In this document: piece after piece, positions 1-6,653 of the stretch
Position numbering within the stretch: the first letter of the stretch is position 1
How the letters are laid out: each line of letters starts with the position of its first letter
Assembly (NCBI GenBank): GCA_002793355.1
Contig: PFQB01000104.1
Coordinates: forward strand, 1 to 12,040
DNA: 12,040 nucleotides
Source of the DNA: Candidatus Dojkabacteria bacterium CG_4_10_14_0_2_um_filter_Dojkabacteria_WS6_41_15
GTDB taxonomy: Bacteria > Patescibacteriota > Dojkabacteria > GCA-002793355
Direction: 5' to 3'
Made by a program: the position numbers and the translations under genes
The notes under the pieces: generated by a model
Told to the model about the DNA's origin: nothing
What the model saw: the letters and a program-made list of their open reading frames with translations, nothing else
The model's database searches: none

Positions 1-39
1 CTCACATTCTTTGAGTATGAAATAAATTAACCGCCAGAT

Positions 40-62
40 ACCCCGTCAGCTTGCTGCGGGGT
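40..62 (+). terminator. Terminator-like hairpin before the tRNA-Ile gene
   Basis: A stem pairs A40-G45 with C57-T62 and C47-G49 with C54-G56, with one bulged T at 46 and a CTTG tetraloop (50-53). It is followed by TTCTTCATTT, which is only moderately T-rich. This looks like a Rho-independent terminator for a gene lying left of the window, or a small dispersed palindrome. No gene is visible in bases 1-39, so the transcript it would end cannot be seen. Confidence 0.5.
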
Positions 63-79
63 TCTTCATTTCACTGTTT

Positions 80-151
80 GGGCGTATAGCTCAGTGGTAG
101 AGCGCTGTTCTTATAAAGCAGTGGTCCTTGGTTCGATCCCAAGTACGCCCA
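80..151 (+). tRNA. tRNA-Ile with anticodon UAU
   Basis: A full cloverleaf can be drawn. The acceptor stem GGGCGTA/TACGCCC is perfectly paired (80-86 with 144-150). The D arm is GCTC/GAGC with a 7-base loop AGTGGTA, the anticodon stem is CTGTT/AGCAG with one T-G pair, and the T arm is CTTGG/CCAAG with loop TTCGATC. The anticodon loop (110-116) is CTTATAA, which gives anticodon TAT at 112-114, a T at 33 and A37, as expected for a t6A-modified tRNA reading A-starting codons. It would read AUA directly. The discriminator is A151 and the 3' CCA is not encoded. There is no T-run after it, so the transcript may run into the Nudix gene 24 bases downstream. Confidence 0.93.
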
Positions 152-175
152 GTTTTCAGTTTACCAGTCCACAGC

Positions 176-823
176 ATGACACACGTAATTGCAAGTACAA
201 GGCATGAGCCACGAATTAAAGGTCGATCTTCAGAGGTAAAGATAGAGCTTGAGCATTATTCTGTAGGGGCAATTCCAGTAAGAGTTACTGAAGCTGGCAA
301 ATGGGAGGTGTTAGCGCACTATTTCGAAAGGACGCCACCGTATCCGATACTTTCAGAGGAGCCAATGGTGCTTGAACGTGTGTATAAATTGATGACTGAA
401 ACACCAGAAGCCGGTGAAGATCGTCTAACTACGCTTAACAGGGGATTGATGGAAGAATTTGGTGTAAAGGGAAAACCTCTATCTGTAACACCCTGCAAAA
501 TTCAGGTGGTTCGTCCATGGTACGATTTTCGCAAAAAGAAACAGATTGTTGCGAGAAAGACCACAGATTTTTTTGTTGTTGGCTCTGTGGAGAATTGCGC
601 AGGAAGACAAATGGGAGAGCTAGAAGGACAAAGCGAATTGCGTTGGGTCGAGATTAACGAGTTAATCAAATACATGGAGGACCAAGGTCGCAGATATCCA
701 GAATTACCAGACGTTAACGAGGCTGCACCGCTAGGATGGGCTTTAACCGAACTGGAAGATGAAGGATATTTTCAGCGTATTGCGGATACCTTGAGTACGG
801 GCAGAAAAAGAAAAACGAAATAA
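176..823 (+). CDS. Nudix-like hydrolase (degenerate Nudix box)
   Basis: This 215-residue protein probably belongs to the Nudix superfamily, which hydrolyses nucleoside diphosphates linked to other groups, with Mg2+ bound by the glutamates of the Nudix box. Residues 75-97 fit the 23-residue box with E81, R89, L91, E93, E94, G96 and V97 in place. The leading G is E75 and the E after the arginine is G90. A later LRWVEINEL segment (155-163) resembles the usual strand-helix end of Nudix folds. The last residues are Lys/Arg rich. The ATG at 176 was chosen because the only longer reading starts at a TTG inside the tRNA. No Shine-Dalgarno precedes it. The catalytic EE pair is kept, so activity is possible, but the substrate cannot be inferred and the family call is moderate. 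Confidence 0.72.
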   Translation: MTHVIASTRHEPRIKGRSSEVKIELEHYSVGAIPVRVTEAGKWEVLAHYFERTPPYPILSEEPMVLERVYKLMTETPEAGEDRLTTLNRGLMEEFGVKGKPLSVTPCKIQVVRPWYDFRKKKQIVARKTTDFFVVGSVENCAGRQMGELEGQSELRWVEINELIKYMEDQGRRYPELPDVNEAAPLGWALTELEDEGYFQRIADTLSTGRKRKTK

Positions 824-825
824 AT

Positions 826-831
826 TATCAT
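826..831 (+). promoter_or_regulatory. Possible -10 box for a leaderless transcript of the PNPOx-like gene
   Basis: TATCAT matches the -10 consensus at five of six bases and ends 8 bases before the GTG at 839, so transcription would begin almost at the start codon. No Shine-Dalgarno lies between. The upstream stop codon is adjacent, and no convincing -35 was found. The call rests on similarity to the other promoters in this window. Confidence 0.3.
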
Positions 832-838
832 TTACGCA

Positions 839-1303
839 GTGAAAACCGAAATACAAAACAGAATTAAGGCATTTCTTGCAAATCACTATGTTATGGTTTG
901 CGGCGTTTCAGAGGGTACCCAACCTTTAGTTTTCACGGCATGGTATGTGACCGAGAATTCACAAACACTGTACTTTAAAAGCAGAACAGCAAGCCATCAC
1001 ATCAAGGCATTGCTTAAAAATCCGATGATAGCTTTGGCAATTTACGAGCATACAAGTACTTATGCTGAGAAAGCAGGCGTCCAAGCTATCGGCAAAGTTG
1101 AACGCGTGAAGTCACCAGTAGAGATGACCAAAGTAGTTCAACTGTATAGCAAGGCTTTTGCAGGTGCAGGCGCTAAATTGGCGGATATTCCTTCGTTATT
1201 GGGAGAATACATTAGCAGCACCATGTACAAAATAAGGATAGAAAAAGTGAAAATGGTTGATAGTTCTGAAGGAATTGAGATGAATGAATATGAAGAACTG
1301 TAA
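839..1303 (+). CDS. PNPOx-like flavin-binding split-barrel protein (YhbP/UPF0306-like)
   Basis: This 154-residue protein resembles the pyridoxamine 5'-phosphate oxidase-like split-barrel family, whose members bind FMN, F420 or haem as small dimers. The N-terminal helix and first strands (about residues 1-60) include LYFKSRTASHHIKALLKNP, typical of the FMN-phosphate side of the fold. The middle (65-95) reads IALAIYE then a Gly-containing strand. The C-terminal strand YKIRIEKVKMVDSSEGI matches the end of E. coli YhbP-type proteins in pattern (recognised from memory, not searched). The reaction is unknown. The start is GTG at 839, since no ATG lies nearby in frame. It follows the Nudix gene by 15 bases on the same strand, so co-transcription is likely, with a possible own promoter at 826. 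Confidence 0.72.
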   Translation: MKTEIQNRIKAFLANHYVMVCGVSEGTQPLVFTAWYVTENSQTLYFKSRTASHHIKALLKNPMIALAIYEHTSTYAEKAGVQAIGKVERVKSPVEMTKVVQLYSKAFAGAGAKLADIPSLLGEYISSTMYKIRIEKVKMVDSSEGIEMNEYEEL

Positions 1304-1307
1304 CTCA

Positions 1308-1328
1308 ACAAAGCAGTTTGCTGTTTGT
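1308..1328 (+). terminator. Weak hairpin after the PNPOx-like gene
   Basis: ACAAA and CAG (1308-1316, with a bulged G1313) pair with CTG and TTTGT (1321-1328) around a TTTG loop. It begins 4 bases after the stop codon, a good place for a terminator, but no T-run follows. It may be only an mRNA 3'-end hairpin. Confidence 0.3.
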
Positions 1329-1357
1329 CGGTAATGGTGATTGAGAGGTGGTTTCGG

Positions 1358-1386
1358 TTGCAAAAAACATTGGTTTATGATGTAAT
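1358..1386 (+). promoter_or_regulatory. Candidate promoter of the NHL-repeat surface protein
   Basis: TTGCAA (1358-1363) and TGTAAT (1381-1386) are separated by 17 bases and match the sigma-70 consensus at 4 of 6 and 5 of 6 positions. Transcription would start near 1393 and give a 5' leader of about 27 bases. A second choice is TTGGTT (1370-1375) with TAATAC (1392-1397). Confidence 0.45.
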
Positions 1387-1413
1387 AATACTAATACTTT
1401 GCTCGACTAATCT

Positions 1414-1417
1414 GGAG
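1414..1417 (+). promoter_or_regulatory. GGAG close to the NHL-protein start codon
   Basis: GGAG is the clearest Shine-Dalgarno-like match in the window, but it ends only two bases before the ATG at 1420, shorter than the usual 5-9 base spacing. It may be weak or coincidental. TAATCT at 1408-1413 would instead be a poor -10 for a leaderless start. Confidence 0.3.
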
Positions 1418-1419
1418 TT

Positions 1420-2223
1420 ATGTACAAGAAGATTCTAACAATTGCGGTACTAATGGCACTATTCTTCGTGTATGGTATCGACAAAGTCTCGGCACTTTCG
1501 CAGGTTGGTGCTACAGCAAGCTTCGTACTTGGTCAACCAAACCTCAACGGGTGTGCCACAGGACCAAACGGATGGAGTTACGAGAAATCAATCGGTATTA
1601 ACGGAACACAGGTAAGTGTTTTTGATGGAAAGCTAGTTGTGCCTAGTGGAAATGAAAATCGTGTCTTAATTTACAATTCGATACCTACCCAGAATTATGT
1701 ATCCGCTGACGTCGTTGTTGGTGGATCAACTACATGTTCCCGATATCCCTCATGGGATGGTTCTGAGCTACTCTCGACTCCGCTGGGTGTGGCCTATGGC
1801 GGTAACAATTTCTTAATTTCCGAGGCATACTCTAATAGAATAAGTGTTTACTCTCATGGCTTTCCAACCAGCAATGGGCAAATACCAGATGTGGTTATTG
1901 GGCAGCCAGAACGCTCGGACTCTTATAAATCGGCAAACCAGGGTTTAACTGTAGGAGCCAATACACTATCTCTGCCCTTTTCTATGCAGATTGTTAACGG
2001 AAAATTGATTGTTGCAGACAGGGGCAACAATCGGATATTAATATATAACTCGGTTCCAACGACAAACAACGCTTCGGCAGATATTGTAATTGGCCAACCA
2101 AATACGACATCGAATACAGTTAATAATGGTGGAATATCTGCCAGTTCACTTAACGCTGCCAGGGGGTATATTCTGATGGAACCAAGCTTTACATTTCTGA
2201 TTCTGGAAATAACCGCATATTAA
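1420..2223 (+). CDS. NHL-repeat surface protein, N-terminal part (frameshifted)
   Basis: This is the first 247 or so residues of a secreted beta-propeller protein, followed by about 20 out-of-frame residues. Residues 1-25 are a clear signal peptide: YKK, a hydrophobic core (ILTIAVLMALFFVYG) and a VSA cleavage site. Three full NHL-type blades follow, with the recurring pattern VVIGQP..., GKLxVAD, NNRILIYN, IPTxxxASAD, and a fourth breaks off. NHL propellers bind proteins, glycans or RNA; here an extracellular binding or scaffold role is inferred. The frame ends in unrelated sequence at 2223. In the -1 frame the missing half of blade four, starting YSDGTKLYISDSGNNRILIF, continues directly into the gene at 2286-4985. 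The two are therefore one gene of about 1188 residues split at the G run 2162-2166. Confidence 0.85.
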   Translation: MYKKILTIAVLMALFFVYGIDKVSALSQVGATASFVLGQPNLNGCATGPNGWSYEKSIGINGTQVSVFDGKLVVPSGNENRVLIYNSIPTQNYVSADVVVGGSTTCSRYPSWDGSELLSTPLGVAYGGNNFLISEAYSNRISVYSHGFPTSNGQIPDVVIGQPERSDSYKSANQGLTVGANTLSLPFSMQIVNGKLIVADRGNNRILIYNSVPTTNNASADIVIGQPNTTSNTVNNGGISASSLNAARGYILMEPSFTFLILEITAY

Positions 2224-3708
2224 TCTTTAACACTATCCCGACCTCGAATAATGCCTCGGCAGATGTTGTAATTGGGCAACCGAATATGACGTCAAATACG
2301 GCTAACAACGGTGGCATTTCGGCAAGTTCTCTTTATACTCCTTACGCTGTTCATGTTGGTGCTGATGGAAAACTATATGTTGCAGATTATAACAATAATC
2401 GAATTCTGATTTTTAATACTATCCCAACTTCTGATTATTCCTCTGCGGATGTTGTTGTTGGGCAACCAAACATGGCCTCGAATACGGGAAATAATGGTGG
2501 AATTGGTGCGAATACTATATATAATCCGACAGGGGTAACGACCTATAACGGCAAGCTTATTACCGCAGAATATTCTAATAGCCGAGTTTTGATTTTTAAC
2601 TCTATTCCTACCGCTGATAATGCCGCCGCCGACGTTGTTGTAGGACAACCGGACATGTTTCATGCGGGTGGTGTTACGGTGCAGACAACGGGTGTAACCG
2701 CAAGCACGCTTTTCATGCCCATGAGATTAATGTATGACGGCAGCAAGACCGTTGTTACAGACTATGCCAACCATAGAATATTGATTTATAACGGATTACC
2801 AAGTACAAGTGGCGTACCAGCCGATGTTGTGGTCGGACAAGTGGATATGGAATCAAGAACGGCGGCTCTTGCGGCAAATAGGCTGGGCTGGGTTAGTGGT
2901 GGAGGTTTTTCGGATGGGGCCAAATTATTTATAGCGGATTCTGGCTATAATAGGGTACTCATTTATAATTCAATCCCAACCACGAACAATGCTTCTGCAG
3001 ATGTTGTTATCGGTCAACCAAATAAGACCTCAAGTACCGCGAATAATGGTGGAATAAGTGCAAAAAGTTTAAGTGGAGGCGGCAAACTATATTCTGATGG
3101 CACTAGGTTGTTTGTCGCCGATTCAGGAAATCATAGGGTTCTGATATTTACTTCAATACCTACAACGGATTTTGCTTCTGCTGATGTTGTTATTGGTCAG
3201 CCGAACATGACTTCGAATACTGCAAACAATGGTGGTGTTAGTGATCATTCATTGAATTCTCCACAAAGCGTGCATGTGAAGAATGGAAAATTATATATAG
3301 CAGATACTAGCAATCAAAGAGTATTAATATTTAACACGATTCCTACTACTGATTTTGCTTCAGCCGATGTTGTTATTGGCCAACCAGACATGGTTTCGAA
3401 TGTGCTAAACAATGGTGGAATAGGTAATAAAACGTTAAATTTACCTATTGACGTATTTGTTGATGAATTAAATAATGTTGTTATTTCTGACTATTACAAC
3501 TCAAGAGCTCTTATTTTTAATGGTACACCAACCACCAATTTTGCTGAGGCAACGGCTGTAGTCGGGCAGACTGATTTTAACAGTAGTAAAGTAGGTGCCT
3601 ATAACTATGGTTTCAGTATGGTAAGGAGTGCTTATATCGCTGATAGAAAACTTTATGTTGCAGATGGGTGGGGCGACAGAATATTGGGATTCGCCCTCGG
3701 TCCACAAA
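1515..3708 (+). repeat. About 12 tandem NHL-type coding repeats, near 180 bases each
   Basis: The blades begin at the successive (V/I)V(V/I)GQP motifs. I count about twelve from ASFVLGQPN to GWGDRILGFALG, with blade 4 crossing the frameshift. Blades 4, 5, 9 and 10 are nearly identical in protein (SNTxNNGGISAxSL, DVVIGQPN) and similar in DNA. The outer blades are more diverged, which suggests recent internal duplication in the middle. Twelve units would fit two six-bladed propellers, although one larger ring cannot be excluded. Confidence 0.85.
2162..2166 (+). other. Frameshift site: five-G run inside NHL blade 4
   Basis: The upstream frame reads AGG GGG TAT (2161-2169) and the downstream homology begins at GTA in the -1 frame. 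One added G restores A-R-G-V-Y-S-D-G, matching other blades such as the one reading KLYSDGTRLFVADSG near 3090. The two frames overlap from 2154 to 2223, and this run is the only place where the repeat homology switches. The cause could be a real mutation, a phase-variable run, a P-site -1 slip on GGG, or an assembly error. Confidence 0.8.
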
Positions 3709-4985
3709 ACGGGAATGTAAGTTTGGGGGCATATGTGAACAGCAGTAATATCAACTTAAGCCTTTCCGCGGATGATGCTAAAGATGTTAAGGTATCAGAA
3801 AACGCGAACCTGTCTGGAGCTACCTGGCAACCTTTTGATGCCAGCTATGCCTTTACGTTGTCCTCTGGCGATGGTGCTAAAACGGTGTATGTAAAGTATA
3901 GAGATTTCGCGAATTATGAGGGTTCGGTACTGTCGGCCGCAACAACACTAGATACCGGTGCTCCAACGGGAACAGTCAGTATCAACGGAGGGACAGTGTT
4001 AACAAACAGCCAGAATGCAACACTCACTCTTTCTGCCACCGATGCCACCACGTCTGTAACGCAGATGATGTTTTCTGAAAGTGCAACCTTTACGGGCGCA
4101 TCGTGGGGGGCCTACGCCACCAGTAAAGTGTTTACCTTGTCAACAGGCGATGTTCTCAAAACCGTCTACGTGAAGTACAAAGATGCAGCGGGAAATGAAT
4201 CGGAAGCTTACAGTTCGACAATTACTCTGGACACAACAATACCAACAATTAAAATTACCGATCTTGGCCTTATAGACAACGTTCCAGACAAAACACCTTT
4301 GTATTACTACTTCACTTCTCAGACACCACACATTAAAGGAATAACAGAAGCGCTCTCTACGATACACTTCACTTACGAGGAAAATGACTACACCACCACC
4401 GCCAACAGCTCTGGCAACTACGAAATTGATATCCCTGAGCTTCCCAGACAATATGTAGAACTTGAATACTACGCGGTAGACCCAGCAGGCAACCAATCCT
4501 CCACCAGACTTCTTAAGCTGATGATCGGAGTAGAGAACTTCCCAGCCGAACTACTCCCACAAGAGAAAATATCAGAAGCAACAGAAACTACTTCTGGTGA
4601 GGTCATCCCAACCCCGACTGGAGCAAATGGCGAGCCACCAACAGAGACGATAAAGGTCTTCGGTATTCAAGTTACAGATCAAGACGGAGTACCCCTTGCA
4701 GAAACGGCGGTATATATCGATGGACAAAAGTATGTAACGGACAAAAACGGCAAGATCTTTATAGAAAAGAAACCAACAGCAGAGATGACACTAGAAGTCG
4801 AAGTAAATGGACAGCGAGTAAAAGGTAACATCCTTGGAGAGAAGATAGTGGCAGAGGCAGTAACAAAGGGCCCAGACAAGAAAGGAATGGCTACTAGGTT
4901 AAAGGTGTCGCTTTGGGTTCTGGCACTTGGTGGGATTGGGTACGGAGTTGTGCGCTTGGTTCGATATTTTCCAAATAAAAAATGA
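2286..4985 (+). CDS. NHL-repeat surface protein, main part: blades, Ig-like modules, C-terminal anchor
   Basis: These 899 residues carry the rest of the surface protein; its frame is open from 2154, but 2286 is the first ATG. About eight more NHL blades run to about 3708, each near 60 residues with the VVIGQPNMTSNTANNGG, KLYVADxxNNRILIFN and IPTxxxxSAD pattern. Two similar Ig/FN3-like modules follow (about 3709-3966 and 3967-4246), both ending in FTLSxGDxxKTVYVKYxD and a TTLDT linker. A third Ig-like module ends YYAVDPAGNQS. A Thr/Glu/Pro-rich linker comes next, then a carboxypeptidase-regulatory-like module (IQVTDQDGVPLAETAVYIDG). A membrane helix at residues 874-892 and a basic tail (RYFPNKK) end it. 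This is a single-pass anchor with the propeller outside. Alone this frame lacks a signal peptide, so export needs the upstream part. The ligand is unknown. Confidence 0.85.
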   Translation: MTSNTANNGGISASSLYTPYAVHVGADGKLYVADYNNNRILIFNTIPTSDYSSADVVVGQPNMASNTGNNGGIGANTIYNPTGVTTYNGKLITAEYSNSRVLIFNSIPTADNAAADVVVGQPDMFHAGGVTVQTTGVTASTLFMPMRLMYDGSKTVVTDYANHRILIYNGLPSTSGVPADVVVGQVDMESRTAALAANRLGWVSGGGFSDGAKLFIADSGYNRVLIYNSIPTTNNASADVVIGQPNKTSSTANNGGISAKSLSGGGKLYSDGTRLFVADSGNHRVLIFTSIPTTDFASADVVIGQPNMTSNTANNGGVSDHSLNSPQSVHVKNGKLYIADTSNQRVLIFNTIPTTDFASADVVIGQPDMVSNVLNNGGIGNKTLNLPIDVFVDELNNVVISDYYNSRALIFNGTPTTNFAEATAVVGQTDFNSSKVGAYNYGFSMVRSAYIADRKLYVADGWGDRILGFALGPQNGNVSLGAYVNSSNINLSLSADDAKDVKVSENANLSGATWQPFDASYAFTLSSGDGAKTVYVKYRDFANYEGSVLSAATTLDTGAPTGTVSINGGTVLTNSQNATLTLSATDATTSVTQMMFSESATFTGASWGAYATSKVFTLSTGDVLKTVYVKYKDAAGNESEAYSSTITLDTTIPTIKITDLGLIDNVPDKTPLYYYFTSQTPHIKGITEALSTIHFTYEENDYTTTANSSGNYEIDIPELPRQYVELEYYAVDPAGNQSSTRLLKLMIGVENFPAELLPQEKISEATETTSGEVIPTPTGANGEPPTETIKVFGIQVTDQDGVPLAETAVYIDGQKYVTDKNGKIFIEKKPTAEMTLEVEVNGQRVKGNILGEKIVAEAVTKGPDKKGMATRLKVSLWVLALGGIGYGVVRLVRYFPNKK

Positions 4986-5018
4986 TACCCCAATTATATA
5001 TCGTTGTTGTTTCGGGGC
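4977..5018 (-). terminator. Possible terminator between convergent genes
   Basis: Read on the minus strand, CCCC (5017-5014) can pair with GGGG (4991-4988), with two more AA/TT pairs across a bulge and a large loop. It is followed by a T run from A4977-A4982. It sits where the NHL gene and the minus-strand gene converge with 8 bases between their stops. The stem is short, so this is tentative. Confidence 0.25.
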
Positions 5019-5599
5019 TCTCCGTTTCTGACTTTGTGTAGAAATTTATAGACAATTTCATCACTTGGCTTTATTATCCACTGTGCCATTAAGTGCCCCA
5101 ATCGCACGTCATTGTGAATGGTCGGCACTACATAGCTTCTGCGGTGTGGGAAAGTGAGAAGTGTAACCTGTGTGAGTTTGGTTTTGTACATAAGGTCAAG
5201 CCAAATGGCATCAAGTCGCGGGTTTTTCCTTGCGCAGCTTCCAATCAGCGTAACGCTTTGTGGTTGCAGGTCTTGCTTTGGTATAAACCGCAATAACACG
5301 TTTGGGCTGGAAACGTACGGAGACTGAAAGGCAAGTAAAAATCTTCCTTGTGCTGTTCGCTGCTCAGTCCAAAGCCAGGGCTTAGCTGTATTTATTGGGG
5401 GCATACCCCATTGCCAAGGGGAGGTGTCTTTTAGCTCAAGGCCCGCAAGTGTTCTAGTAATAAGGGGGATACCTTTCATTATACCAAAGCGTCGCTCAAT
5501 ACCGGCCTCTTTAACTACTTTGCAAATTTCTGCTTGTAATGGGGCATTGAGATAAGTACTCGGGTTCGCATTTCCGCGGTTTGCAATCCTATTGGACAT
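4994..5599 (-). CDS. Hypothetical protein overlapping the DHH phosphoesterase gene
   Basis: I do not recognise this 201-residue protein. It has no signal peptide or membrane helix and is rich in basic and aromatic residues, with scattered Trp (WQWG, PWLW, DAIWLDL, AQWII) and single Cys at residue 26 and near 123. The C-terminus is Asn/Arg-rich (RNGEPRNNNDI). It starts ATGTCCAATAG, which overlaps the last 11 bases of the DHH gene, and no separate Shine-Dalgarno is seen. Translational coupling with that gene is therefore likely. The overlap, length and orientation support a real gene over the 67-residue frame on the opposite strand. A function linked to nucleotide or RNA turnover is possible only by association. 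Confidence 0.7.
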   Translation of the reverse strand: MSNRIANRGNANPSTYLNAPLQAEICKVVKEAGIERRFGIMKGIPLITRTLAGLELKDTSPWQWGMPPINTAKPWLWTEQRTAQGRFLLAFQSPYVSSPNVLLRFIPKQDLQPQSVTLIGSCARKNPRLDAIWLDLMYKTKLTQVTLLTFPHRRSYVVPTIHNDVRLGHLMAQWIIKPSDEIVYKFLHKVRNGEPRNNNDI

Positions 5600-6632
5600 T
5601 GGTAAGTGTGTTGAGAACTATGTTGACCGCCTCGCGAATAGAAATCGCCTTGATTCGCGCCGCCGCCGATTGAGCATGCCCGCCCCCACCAAGTGCCTTC
5701 GCAAACTCGTTAACGGGAAATTTCTCATTACATGAGCGGAAGCGAACAGTAAAGGTGTTTTCTTCTGAGAAATGTGGATATAAAACAAACCCTCTTTGCG
5801 CGTTGTTTACCATCGAAATAATATCATTTGCGACGTACAACGCGGCATCTCCTAGCTTTGTTTGATCTAATTTTTTTGCTGCAATATCTTCCTCTGATAG
5901 TGAAGTGTATGCAAACGTGTCACTAAAAAACTGAACATTTTCAATAAAAGCACAGCTGACCTTTAGCATTTCTAAGTCCATGCGACCAAGGGCATTGGAG
6001 ATATCCTCTATACTTATTGTTGTTTGTGCGATTAATGCCGCAGCAATACGAAGAACTTTTTCTTGTGAGTCAGCACCGTATTTGTACTTGAAACGATTTG
6101 TGTCGGCAATAATGCCAAAAAGCAAAGAGTCGGCAATTTCTGGCAGTATGGGTAACCCAAGATTTTCGTGGAAAATGATATGCAGGTTTGTTGAAGTTGA
6201 GGTCGGATCAAGGTTCAAGTAAATGTCCGCATCAAGATTTTTGTATGTCTCTGGGTGATGGTCGATAACAACAAAGGGTAATCCTGCTTTGTTGATGAAT
6301 TCCTCGATTTTCTCTGCATCGAACTTGCTGGACATGTGGAGTTGGCTGAAATCTAAGCAAATAAACAAATCCGGGGTTCGCTTTTCTAGTGCCTCGAGTA
6401 TCGAGCCGTTAACTACCGAGCCGTACCCTGGTATAAACGAGAGAGATTTTGGAATCCGCTCACCCAGTGCCGTAACAACATCTTTTTTGTAGTGAAGCGT
6501 CAGTATTTTTTGCATCGCTATCAATGAGGCGAGTGCGTCCGAATCGGTACCGGTATGGCAAACCAACAAAATAGAGGAGCTCTCTTTTATGAGCTTATCG
6601 AGTTTTTCAATCAATTGTGTGGCATTCTCCAT
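5589..6632 (-). CDS. DHH/DHHA1 phosphoesterase, NrnA-like (nanoRNase / pAp phosphatase type)
   Basis: This 347-residue protein has the full DHH-DHHA1 layout. NrnA-type enzymes degrade 2-5 base RNA oligomers and dephosphorylate pAp; related enzymes cleave cyclic dinucleotides, so the substrate is open. Metal-binding motifs are visible: motif I CHTGTDSDALAS (H26, D30, D32; the usual Pro is replaced), motif II LDFS (D94), motif III DHH (124-126) and motif IV ADTNRF (D177). The DHHA1 substrate-binding motif GGGGHAQSAAA lies at 315-325. The length is typical. The ATG at 6632 has no Shine-Dalgarno. TACAAT on the same strand ends 7 bases before it, suggesting a leaderless mRNA. The gene lies divergent from the glycosyltransferase and overlaps the hypothetical gene downstream. 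Confidence 0.9.
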   Translation of the reverse strand: MENATQLIEKLDKLIKESSSILLVCHTGTDSDALASLIAMQKILTLHYKKDVVTALGERIPKSLSFIPGYGSVVNGSILEALEKRTPDLFICLDFSQLHMSSKFDAEKIEEFINKAGLPFVVIDHHPETYKNLDADIYLNLDPTSTSTNLHIIFHENLGLPILPEIADSLLFGIIADTNRFKYKYGADSQEKVLRIAAALIAQTTISIEDISNALGRMDLEMLKVSCAFIENVQFFSDTFAYTSLSEEDIAAKKLDQTKLGDAALYVANDIISMVNNAQRGFVLYPHFSEENTFTVRFRSCNEKFPVNEFAKALGGGGHAQSAAARIKAISIREAVNIVLNTLTNVQ

Positions 6633-6653
6633 TAGCGTATTGTACTATACAGT
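6633..6653. promoter_or_regulatory. Divergent, probably leaderless, promoter pair
   Basis: Only 21 bases separate two divergent start codons. On the plus strand TACTAT (6643-6648) ends 6 bases before the ATG at 6654. On the minus strand TACAAT (6644-6639) ends 7 bases before the ATG at 6632. The two -10 boxes overlap by two bases, so both transcripts should start at or within a base or two of the A of ATG. Any -35 elements would lie inside the opposite coding regions and are weak (TGGCAT at 6620-6625 for the plus strand). Confidence 0.55.

Noticed and set aside
128..175. Longer N-terminus of the Nudix-like gene starting at TTG 130-side of the tRNA
   Set aside because: It lies inside the tRNA-Ile T arm, and the protein resembles nothing there; the ATG at 176 is the sensible start.
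2162..2166. Programmed -1 frameshift as the preferred explanation
   Set aside because: No perfect slippery heptamer in the zero frame (C AGG GGG) and no obvious downstream structure were seen; a lost G in a run is simpler. It is kept only as an alternative.
1510..3708. CRISPR-like or non-coding tandem repeat
   Set aside because: The repeats are about 180 bases, open in frame and encode conserved NHL blades, without fixed spacers.
2223..4985. Recoding of UGA to Gly or Trp as in some CPR groups
   Set aside because: UGA occurs as the natural stop of the NHL and glycosyltransferase genes at sensible ends, and I saw no in-frame UGA inside a conserved domain.
5093..5296. 67-residue plus-strand frame
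   Set aside because: It lies wholly inside the 201-residue minus-strand gene that is coupled to the DHH gene, and has no start signals or recognisable motifs.
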